Assembly: GCA_002424575.1 (NCBI GenBank)
Contig: DIKN01000009.1
Location: 59,057-68,896, forward strand
Direction: 5' to 3'
DNA from: Acholeplasmataceae bacterium UBA5617
GTDB taxonomy: Bacteria > Bacillota_I > Bacilli_A > Acholeplasmatales > Acholeplasmataceae
Length of the DNA stretch: 9,840 bases
The notes beneath the pieces are model-generated. The model made no database searches and was not told the origin of the DNA. It was given only the letters and a program-made list of their open reading frames with translations. The translations under genes were made by a program, and so were the position numbers. Shown one piece after another: positions 1 through 4,883 of the stretch (the first letter of the stretch is position 1; each line of letters opens with the position of its first letter).

Positions 1-467
1 ATGGTTGCTGTTAAGACAAGGACCAAACCTGCGCCACCCACAAATTGTAACACGCTACGGTAAAAGAGAAACACTCTGGATGCACGTGTGACATCAACCA
101 CAGTCAATCCTGTGGTTGAAAAGCCTGACGAGGATTCAAAAACTGCTTGAGAAAGATTAAATTCACCTGTCAAAATAAAGGGGATTGCGGCGCCAAAAAT
201 GGCTAATATCCAAAGCAAGACGACAAGAATCGCATCTTGATGACGTTCTAGACGTTCTTTGTCGTATTTTGCATAAAGGATTTTCGATATGAATCCAAAC
301 AAAATGAGGACAAAAGCAGGTGGCAAAAAGTATTGGACTTGATTGATTTCATGTGGATAAAAAACAACCATGATCAATGGTATGAGTAAGATGATACCGA
401 TTAACATGGAAAACAAACCGAGGTAACTGAAAATGAGTGGGTAACCTCGAAGCGAACGACGGTCCAT
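1..467 (-). CDS. TrkH/KtrB-family K+ transporter, N-terminal part (runs off window)
   Basis: This is the membrane, ion-conducting subunit of a Trk/Ktr K+ uptake system. I translated it by hand from an ATG at 467; 155 codons are present before the window ends, and the rest of the protein lies beyond base 1. Visible hydrophobic segments lie near residues 9-37, 48-66 and 78-99. A pore-loop-like stretch at about 105-125 holds the first selectivity-filter signature (SSGFSTTGLTV, Gly115 and Gly120), and the next segment carries QFVGGAGLV (141-149), matching the QWIGGLG motif of the family. The filter and the GG motif identify the family firmly, but one quarter to one third of a protein cannot separate TrkH from KtrB. 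The start lies 3 nt after the stop of the upstream RCK gene, with a weak GAGAT Shine-Dalgarno in that gene's end, so the two are coupled. An RCK pair encoded just upstream supplies the cytoplasmic gating subunits. Confidence 0.9.
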   Translation of the reverse strand, partial: MDRRSLRGYPLIFSYLGLFSMLIGIILLIPLIMVVFYPHEINQVQYFLPPAFVLILFGFISKILYAKYDKERLERHQDAILVVLLWILAIFGAAIPFILTGEFNLSQAVFESSSGFSTTGLTVVDVTRASRVFLFYRSVLQFVGGAGLVLVLTAT

Positions 468-470
468 AAT

Positions 471-1133
471 TTATCTCTTTTTCTGAATAAAATCGATGAT
501 TTCTTCTTTTTCTGATGGGGTTGAAATGATGATTAACTTATCATTAGCCTTGATGCGTGTATCCCCTTTTGGAATGATGACATGAGGATCTCTAAAAATA
601 CAGCTGATGTTGATGTTTCTTGGAAAGGGGATATCCATGATACGTTGGTTGACCATCGCAAAATCTTCTTCAACACCGATTTCAATCATAACAATCTTTT
701 CATCTTCAATGGAGAGTGTCTTGATGATGTTTTCGACAGATGACTCATTTAAGATGGTTTGTGCCATTAAATATGTGGATGATATCACAGAATCCACACC
801 TAGTTTTTTAAACAGTTCCACATTTTTAGGGTTTCTAACTTTTGATACGGTACGCTTAATGTGAAATAGCTTTTTAGCGGTGATGCATGTGATATAGTTA
901 TCTGTATCATTATCAGATAAAGCTAATAAAACATCGGCATATTCGCATTCAGCATCCGATAGCGTATAAGCTTTCGTAGGATCTCCTGGGAAAACAGGAA
1001 TATCGTTGTTCGTTGAAATGTATTCTGCAAATTGACGATCATTGTTGATAACAATCAAATGATGGTGTTCTTCCTTAAGCATTTTCACGATAAAGTCCGC
1101 TTCGTGCTTGCCACCTGTGATTACGACTTTCAT
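471..1133 (-). CDS. TrkA/KtrA-type K+ uptake regulatory protein (RCK_N + RCK_C)
   Basis: This is a cytoplasmic regulatory subunit that would assemble on the TrkH-type transporter encoded next and gate it in response to nucleotides. The 220-residue protein has an RCK_N Rossmann-like domain (about 1-115; GD at 50-51, ADVLLALSDND at 66-76) and an RCK_C domain (about 135-217). RCK_C domains of KtrA bind c-di-AMP in some Firmicutes; that ligand is only an inference here. The nucleotide-binding loop is degenerate: the usual GxGxxG is GGKHEA at 7-12, so two of three glycines are lost, and the acidic residue ending beta-strand 2 is Asn30. The partner gene upstream keeps both. The start has a strong GAGGGGG Shine-Dalgarno inside the end of the upstream gene, from which it is separated by 2 nt. 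A two-protein RCK set beside TrkH is also known in Thermotoga maritima (TM1088A/TM1088B). Confidence 0.88.
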   Translation of the reverse strand: MKVVITGGKHEADFIVKMLKEEHHHLIVINNDRQFAEYISTNNDIPVFPGDPTKAYTLSDAECEYADVLLALSDNDTDNYITCITAKKLFHIKRTVSKVRNPKNVELFKKLGVDSVISSTYLMAQTILNESSVENIIKTLSIEDEKIVMIEIGVEEDFAMVNQRIMDIPFPRNINISCIFRDPHVIIPKGDTRIKANDKLIIISTPSEKEEIIDFIQKKR

Positions 1134-1135
1134 CG

Positions 1136-1549
1136 TTATTCCCCCTCTTCATATTGATCCATAAATTCACCTAAAGAAAGGGTGAAAGGATAGATGGCTT
1201 TAATGTAGGTTCCTTCAAGAAGGCGACCTTTATCCGTGTCTGATAGACGCACAAAAATTTTGGGCACATTATAAACAAAGTAGCATATGTGCGCAAGATA
1301 AATGTTGGTATTATCGCTGTCGGTCGTTAGAACAACCGTTTTCGCGTGTTTGATGAATGCATTTTCGAGTACGGCTAAATCAGTCGCATCACCGACAACT
1401 TGATAACCAGAAAATGATTCTTGTAATTTTCGAAATGCATCTTCGGTCGAGTCAATAATGATGACGTCTTCACCCATTTCTGACATCTTGGTTGCGATAT
1501 TCGCACCCAATCGGCCTGATCCGATGACAATGAACTTGTTACGTTTCAT
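1136..1549 (-). CDS. TrkA N-terminal-domain-only (RCK_N) K+ transport protein
   Basis: This 137-residue protein consists of one RCK_N Rossmann-like domain and has no RCK_C domain. The dinucleotide-binding loop is intact (GSGRLG at 10-15), Asp33 ends beta-strand 2 and would contact the ribose, and GDATD (53-57) with TVVLTTDSDN (71-80) are family hallmarks. It is the first gene of a three-gene K+ uptake module and lies 2 nt before the second RCK gene. Because this partner keeps the nucleotide-binding residues while the second has lost several, I infer that it is the nucleotide-sensing half of a heteromeric ring. It does not look like a frameshifted fragment: the C-terminus ends cleanly in an acidic tail and the next gene has its own complete RCK_N domain. 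An AAGGGATG Shine-Dalgarno lies about 6 nt before the ATG. Confidence 0.87.
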   Translation of the reverse strand: MKRNKFIVIGSGRLGANIATKMSEMGEDVIIIDSTEDAFRKLQESFSGYQVVGDATDLAVLENAFIKHAKTVVLTTDSDNTNIYLAHICYFVYNVPKIFVRLSDTDKGRLLEGTYIKAIYPFTLSLGEFMDQYEEGE

Positions 1550-1587
1550 GGTATCATCCCTTCTTCAGTGTATTGTGCACCTTTGTT

Positions 1588-1617
1588 ATTTTATCATCAT
1601 TTGCTAGAGAATGTACA
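1588..1617 (-). promoter_or_regulatory. Candidate promoter of the K+ uptake genes
   Basis: On the minus strand a TAAAAT -10 box (1593-1588) is preceded by TGA, giving an extended -10 (TG-n-TAAAAT). A weak -35 candidate, TGTACA (1617-1612), lies 18 nt upstream. Transcription would start near 1581, leaving a leader of about 30 nt before the ATG at 1549. The 72-nt gap to the antiporter gene shows no clear terminator, so read-through from the antiporter remains possible. This is a motif match by eye only. Confidence 0.42.
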
Positions 1618-1621
1618 CTTA

Positions 1622-2848
1622 TCATGATGACTTCTCCTCTATTGTACTCCTTTTTGACTGATTTTGACCCATTTCAACGTCAAGAAGGTGTGGTGCAGTC
1701 CAATCGATCAAGATTGCACCTAAAGGCGCCGTGACAATTATCGCAAAGACAGCAACTGCGAGCATCATATAACCTGAGCTTATCCCCATCGAAAGTGGTA
1801 TTGCCCCTATCGCAGCTTGAACGGTTGCTTTGGGAAGATAGGCGAGACTGACAAAAAGCTTTTCTTTCGCATGAAGTTTTGACCCTAAGAGAGCTAAATA
1901 AACACCACCCATGCGGAAAAGGAGTGCTCCAATAACCAAGAGCAATGCTGATAGACCGATTGAAGGCATGACAGATAGATTGACAGCAGCACCAACCATA
2001 ACAAATAAAATGATTTCAGCGATTACCCATATTTTTTCGAATTTTGAGACGAGTCGTTTTGCTAAAACGGGGTATCTATGATGAATCATTCCTCCACACG
2101 TCATCACTGCAAGCAATCCACTTAGAAAGACAGTGGGCTTGATGGATTCTTCAAGGACCAAAAAGAGAAAACTTATCGAGAAGAGAATTAAAACTTTAAC
2201 CGTATCACGCATGTGGAATCTCTTAAAAAAGTATACTGAAAGATAACCCATACCGAGTCCAAGTCCAATGCCTAACAGGATTGCACTGGGGACTTGTACA
2301 AGCATCATCATCGAGAATTCTCCATGAAGAATTGCTTGTAAAAAACTTGTGAATAAAATGATGACATAGACATCATCAAGGGATGCACCCGATAAGATCA
2401 GTTGCGGTATATGCTTTTTTTTACCGTAGCCTGATTCCATCAATCGAATCATTCTTGGAACAACAACCGCTGGTGATACAGCAGCTAAAATGCTTCCTAA
2501 TAAGGCTGCTTCTAAAAAGGAAATGGGAAATAGGAGTGGTCCGAGTATGATGACTCCAATCAGTTCGATGGTTGCGGGAACAAATGCCATGAGAAGTGCT
2601 GGTTTTCCCATTTTTTTGAAATCTTCTAGTTTCAATGCTAAACCAGCACGCAATAAGATGACAATGAGTGCCATTTGTCTGAGTTCACTCGAAACCTCTA
2701 AAATGGGATCTGCGATCAGATTGAGTACATAAGGGCCTAAGAGAATCCCAGCGAGTAACATTCCAATCATGGAAGGGATTTTAAGTAAATTCATGATCTT
2801 AGCAAGCATTAAACTGATGATGATGATTAAAGCAATTGACAGTAGCAT
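1622..2848 (-). CDS. Monovalent cation:proton antiporter (CPA family), under a fluoride riboswitch
   Basis: This is an integral membrane antiporter that would exchange Na+ or K+ (or another ion) for protons across the cell membrane. I choose the ATG at 2848, giving 408 residues, because GGAGG lies 5 nt before it. The longer in-frame ORF from 2896 adds 16 codons that are only the terminator hairpin and U-tract of the leader. About twelve hydrophobic segments fill residues 1-385. Family signs are LLAGILLGPYVL (31-42), LRAGLAL (66-72), SPAVVVP (125-131), an Asp pair D158-D159 in GASLDDV like the ion-binding DD of electrogenic antiporters, and LPKATVQAA (338-346). No C-terminal RCK/TrkA domain is present; the last 20 residues are a charged tail. 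Antiporters of this kind are among the known targets of fluoride riboswitches, so a role in coping with fluoride or the acid it carries in is likely. Its ion is not proven by sequence. Confidence 0.88.
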   Translation of the reverse strand: MLLSIALIIIISLMLAKIMNLLKIPSMIGMLLAGILLGPYVLNLIADPILEVSSELRQMALIVILLRAGLALKLEDFKKMGKPALLMAFVPATIELIGVIILGPLLFPISFLEAALLGSILAAVSPAVVVPRMIRLMESGYGKKKHIPQLILSGASLDDVYVIILFTSFLQAILHGEFSMMMLVQVPSAILLGIGLGLGMGYLSVYFFKRFHMRDTVKVLILFSISFLFLVLEESIKPTVFLSGLLAVMTCGGMIHHRYPVLAKRLVSKFEKIWVIAEIILFVMVGAAVNLSVMPSIGLSALLLVIGALLFRMGGVYLALLGSKLHAKEKLFVSLAYLPKATVQAAIGAIPLSMGISSGYMMLAVAVFAIIVTAPLGAILIDWTAPHLLDVEMGQNQSKRSTIEEKSS

Positions 2849-2853
2849 GATAT

Positions 2854-2858
2854 CCTCC
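2854..2858 (-). promoter_or_regulatory. Ribosome binding site that fixes the antiporter start at 2848
   Basis: GGAGG is followed by the 5-nt spacer ATATC and then ATG. It lies immediately after the terminator U-tract (only C separates them), so the site exists only on transcripts that have passed the terminator. This rules out the upstream in-frame ATG at 2896 as the main start. Confidence 0.85.
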
Positions 2859-2859
2859 G

Positions 2860-2894
2860 AAAAAAAAGACCCCACAACATGTGTTGTAGAAGTC
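2860..2894 (-). terminator. Rho-independent terminator, expression platform of the riboswitch
   Basis: On the minus strand the 5' arm GACTTC (2894-2889), a bulged T (2888) and ACAACA (2887-2882) pair with TGTTGT (2879-2874) and GGGGTC (2873-2868). That is 12 pairs, two of them G-U, with a tight CA loop, or a 4-nt loop if the top pair opens. Eight T residues follow directly (2867-2860). The 5' arm contains GACUUCUAC, which is also the 3' strand of the aptamer pseudoknot. Folding of the aptamer and of the terminator are therefore mutually exclusive, the usual design of fluoride ON switches. Confidence 0.88.
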
Positions 2895-2944
2895 ATTAGC
2901 TTACGCGGTTTAAGTCTTCAGACTAAGGGAGACGTTCATTCCCT
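2886..2944 (-). promoter_or_regulatory. Fluoride riboswitch aptamer (crcB motif)
   Basis: The leader RNA matches known fluoride aptamers, as I remember the Bacillus cereus crcB and Thermotoga petrophila ones, in order and spacing. P1 is AGGGA (2944-2940) with UCCCU (2930-2926), enclosing a loop that starts AUG. AAACCGC (2911-2905) follows, then a short P3 closed by a GUAA loop (2904-2901), then GC and UAAUGACUUCUAC (2898-2886). The B. cereus element ends in the nearly identical UAAUGACUCCUAC. The pseudoknot would join AA(C)GUC (2936-2931) to GACUU (2894-2890), with one bulged C. An added small hairpin AGUC-UGAA-GACU (2924-2913) sits between P1 and AAACC. Fluoride binding with Mg2+ should hold the pseudoknot and block the following terminator, switching on the antiporter. 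The conserved 3' half and the terminator make the call strong; P3 is only 2 bp. Confidence 0.86.
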
Positions 2945-2949
2945 CTTCT

Positions 2950-2977
2950 ATGATAGCATAATTCATTGACCTGTCAA
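2950..2977 (-). promoter_or_regulatory. Sigma-A-type promoter of the riboswitch-antiporter unit
   Basis: A perfect -35 TTGACA (2977-2972) and a -10 TATCAT (2955-2950) are separated by 16 nt, and the -10 carries the extended TGC (2958-2956). The -35 overlaps the TGA stop codon of the DUF1295 gene. Transcription starting 6-7 nt after the -10 would begin at about 2944-2943, which is the first base or two of aptamer stem P1. So the leader holds almost nothing besides the riboswitch. Confidence 0.78.
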
Positions 2978-3867
2978 GCCTTATTTAACGCAGGATCATC
3001 TTCTTTTTCTTTTCTAAAAAATGGGATGATCATCGATACTCGCTTTTGATAAGCACTATATTCAGGACGAGTGCGTAATATTTTCTTTTCCATCCATGGA
3101 ATACTGATAAATAAGAAGAGAGATGTCATCATAATGGGCGAAATGATCATAAGGTCTAATGTTTTGTATACGCTAAAATAGATTGCATAAACTCCCCACC
3201 AAACCATGATTTCACCAAAATAATTGGGATGACGTGAATACTTCCAAAGTCCTTCTTCAATGCATTTCTTTTCCCCTTTTGTTCGCACTTTAAAACGTTT
3301 CATCTGCTGATCAGCAATCAATTGAATGGTCGCTGAAATCATGATGACAAACGCTCCAACAAAGGTCAAGAATTCTGCACGAGGATTGCTCTCTATGACA
3401 AAGATCGCAAGTGCGAGTTGTGCAAAAACAATGCCTGTTGGAAATAACTGAATGCCTAATAGGTTAGTGAGTGGATACCATCGGGGTGCTTTTTTCTTCA
3501 TCGCATCATAACGCCAATCCATTTCATGAAAACCTGTCCACAAACTTGCCCAATTGTAGGTTAAGCGAATCCCCCAAACTGATAAACTGATCAGTAAAAG
3601 AACATTCGTTAAACCAAATGCTTGATAATGAAACATGGCCAATAAGACCATAACAGGAGGAATGACACTCCAATAAGGGTCGTATAGACTTGCATTCTTA
3701 AAAAGCATCGAGAAGAGATAGATCACAAGGGTTGCTGCAACATCAGCCCATAAAAAGCGATAGATATCTTGAAAAGAGGATGTCATCTTAAAAATGACAA
3801 GACCTACGATAATCGCTGCCGCATAAAGCACTGAGAAAATAAACATGTCACGTCTTTTAGAATGCAT
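2974..3867 (-). CDS. DUF1295 / steroid-5-alpha-reductase-like membrane protein
   Basis: This is an integral membrane protein of the DUF1295 family, distantly related to steroid 5-alpha-reductase C-terminal domains and isoprenylcysteine methyltransferases; its substrate is unknown. I start it at the ATG at 3867 (297 residues) because GAGGTG lies 4 nt upstream. The GTG start of the longest ORF (3879) is in frame but would translate that ribosome binding site. Hydrophobic segments lie at about 9-27, 41-57, 66-80, 87-104, 143-158, 168-186, 221-235 and 237-257. The family signature GLWKYSRHPNYFGE is at 206-219, with conserved DPYWSV (63-68) and a charged SAYQKR turn (271-276) before the last segment. 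It follows the fatty acid operon by 57 nt and has a promoter candidate of its own. A role with lipids would fit the neighbours and the fold, but that is inference. It ends in TGA. Confidence 0.86.
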   Translation of the reverse strand: MHSKRRDMFIFSVLYAAAIIVGLVIFKMTSSFQDIYRFLWADVAATLVIYLFSMLFKNASLYDPYWSVIPPVMVLLAMFHYQAFGLTNVLLLISLSVWGIRLTYNWASLWTGFHEMDWRYDAMKKKAPRWYPLTNLLGIQLFPTGIVFAQLALAIFVIESNPRAEFLTFVGAFVIMISATIQLIADQQMKRFKVRTKGEKKCIEEGLWKYSRHPNYFGEIMVWWGVYAIYFSVYKTLDLMIISPIMMTSLFLFISIPWMEKKILRTRPEYSAYQKRVSMIIPFFRKEKEDDPALNKA

Positions 3868-3871
3868 GCTG

Positions 3872-3877
3872 CACCTC
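3872..3877 (-). promoter_or_regulatory. Ribosome binding site that fixes the DUF1295 start at 3867
   Basis: GAGGTG is followed by the 4-nt spacer CAGC and ATG. The alternative GTG at 3879 overlaps this site, so it is unlikely to be used. Confidence 0.7.
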
Positions 3878-3891
3878 ACATCATTTTTTCA

Positions 3892-3900
3892 ATTATATCA
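3892..3900 (-). promoter_or_regulatory. Candidate extended -10 promoter of the DUF1295 gene
   Basis: The minus strand reads TGA-TATAAT (3900-3892), a perfect extended -10. Seventeen nt upstream there is no recognisable -35 (GATGCA). Transcription would start near 3885, giving a leader of about 18 nt with the GAGGTG site. The gap to the biotin ligase gene has no convincing terminator, so the gene may also be read as the tail of the fatty acid operon. Confidence 0.5.
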
Positions 3901-3924
3901 TTAAAAAAGCGATATGCATCCTAA

Positions 3925-4458
3925 TTAAGGATTGACATAATCGCGATAAGTCTTTACCAACTGATTTAGGAGTTGTCTAAAAACATCTGGAAGAGAATAG
4001 ATCTGATCTGTCAATAGGGATAAAGAAGTTGCTTTCAGTTCACCGAACATATGTTGATTGATATTGATACCGATACCAATAACCATCACATCAAACATGT
4101 GCTCGAAGGATAAAGATTCAATCAAAATACCAGCAATTTTCAAATCACCTACGTAAAGGTCATTGGGTTCTTTAAACTCAGGTTGTACACCAAATATTTG
4201 AATAAAAGCGATCAATGAGAGCATGATCCATCTTTTGATCGCAAACGATTGATCGGTGTGAACATGTTTAATCAGGATTGAAAAAAGAAGATTTTCGTTT
4301 GGATTGGATTGCCAACTGCGATCAAATTGTCCTCTTCCTTTGATTTGATATCCAGCTCGAATGAACGTCATATGCGGAAAATAAGCATGATTTTCTTTGA
4401 GAAAATCGCTTGTTGAATCGAGTTGATCAAATTCCAAAAGAGTATAAGATGCCATCAT
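3925..4458 (-). CDS. birA: Minimal biotin-protein ligase (BirA-type, catalytic domain only)
   Basis: The enzyme would make biotinyl-5'-AMP from biotin and ATP and pass the biotin to the carrier lysine of AccB, the biotin carrier of acetyl-CoA carboxylase. The 177 residues cover the BPL_LplA_LipB catalytic domain: LDSTSD (13-18), the adenylate-loop motif GRGQFDRSW (41-49), KEPNDL (96-101, usually KWPNDL), Lys107 in LKIAGILIES, and GIGININ (128-134). There is no N-terminal helix-turn-helix, so it should not act as a repressor. The protein also ends after the helices that normally precede the C-terminal SH3-like domain (BPL_C), which is missing; class I ligases are usually about 230-260 residues. 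Substitutions are Trp to Glu in KWPND and Arg to Gln in the GRGRRGR loop. It overlaps fabZ by ATGA and has two tandem ATGs (4458, 4455); the weak AGG upstream suits the second slightly better. Confidence 0.85.
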   Translation of the reverse strand: MMASYTLLEFDQLDSTSDFLKENHAYFPHMTFIRAGYQIKGRGQFDRSWQSNPNENLLFSILIKHVHTDQSFAIKRWIMLSLIAFIQIFGVQPEFKEPNDLYVGDLKIAGILIESLSFEHMFDVMVIGIGININQHMFGELKATSLSLLTDQIYSLPDVFRQLLNQLVKTYRDYVNP

Positions 4459-4883
4459 TGACCTACTGCAAAAGATAGATTGGTTTCACAAGCTAATTCA
4501 CCGTTAACATACGCTTTTGCTGTACCATAACCAAAACCACGTCTGATTTTTGTGAGTTCACAGCGAAGTTCAAGCATATCTCCTGGTAAAACACTTTTAC
4601 GAAATTTCGCTTCAGAAATTCCGGTAAAATAGGCGATTTTACCCGCATAATCAGGATGAGAAAGCAAAATAACCGCACCCACTTGGGCGAGTGATTCCAA
4701 GATGATGACACCTGGCATCACAGGTTTTTCTGGAAAATGACCTTGAAAAAAGGGTTCATCAGGTTTCACATATTTTAATCCTACACCATACTTCAAACTT
4801 TCTAATTCAATCATTTCATCGATAAAAAGAAAAGGATCACGATGAGGGATTATTTTTTTAATATCTTCTTGTGTCAGTCTCAT
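4455..4883 (-). CDS. fabZ: 3-hydroxyacyl-ACP dehydratase FabZ
   Basis: FabZ removes water from (3R)-hydroxyacyl-ACP to give trans-2-enoyl-ACP in each elongation cycle, in the cytoplasm. The 142-residue single hot-dog fold has the full family length. IPHRDPFLFID is at 12-22, the catalytic His49 lies in GHFPEKPVMPG, and the catalytic Glu63 is in ILESLAQVGA. YFTGISEAKFRK and VLPGD further on are also typical. FabA is excluded by length and by these motifs. The start overlaps the fabF stop as ATGA, with AAGGTGA about 5 nt upstream inside fabF, and its own TGA stop overlaps the ligase start in the same way. Confidence 0.97.
   Translation of the reverse strand: MRLTQEDIKKIIPHRDPFLFIDEMIELESLKYGVGLKYVKPDEPFFQGHFPEKPVMPGVIILESLAQVGAVILLSHPDYAGKIAYFTGISEAKFRKSVLPGDMLELRCELTKIRRGFGYGTAKAYVNGELACETNLSFAVGQ

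Noticed and set aside
607..864. Plus-strand ORF opposite the RCK_N + RCK_C gene, and similar plus-strand ORFs at 2490, 2769, 5406, 7188, 7864 and 8473
   Set aside because: All lie antisense to well-identified genes or the riboswitch leader, show no family motifs and have low-complexity antisense composition.
471..1549. The two RCK genes as one frameshifted trkA
   Set aside because: The second gene has a complete RCK_N domain of its own, a clean start and a strong Shine-Dalgarno, and two-gene RCK sets are known beside TrkH.
1550..1621. Terminator between the antiporter and the K+ uptake genes
   Set aside because: No inverted repeat with a U-tract is visible; TGTACA and GTGCAC are short self-complementary hexamers only.
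2849..2896. A 16-residue N-terminal extension of the antiporter from the ATG at 2896
   Set aside because: It encodes the terminator hairpin and U-tract, has no good ribosome binding site, and adds a non-conserved segment before the first membrane helix.
2887..2950. A 6-bp outer helix UAGAAG (2950-2945) with CUUCUA (2892-2887) around the aptamer
   Set aside because: The 5' strand lies between the -10 box and the predicted transcript start, so most of it would not be in the RNA; the T. petrophila aptamer, as I recall it, also works without such a helix.
3901..3924. Possible terminator after the biotin ligase gene (GAT-GCAT-ATC followed by GC and a T6 run)
   Set aside because: The stem is only 3 bp, too weak for a Rho-independent terminator; the T run sits in an AT-rich promoter region.
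4493..4711. Minus-strand ORF of 72 residues inside fabZ
   Set aside because: It is an out-of-frame shadow of a clearly functional fabZ with no ribosome binding site of note.
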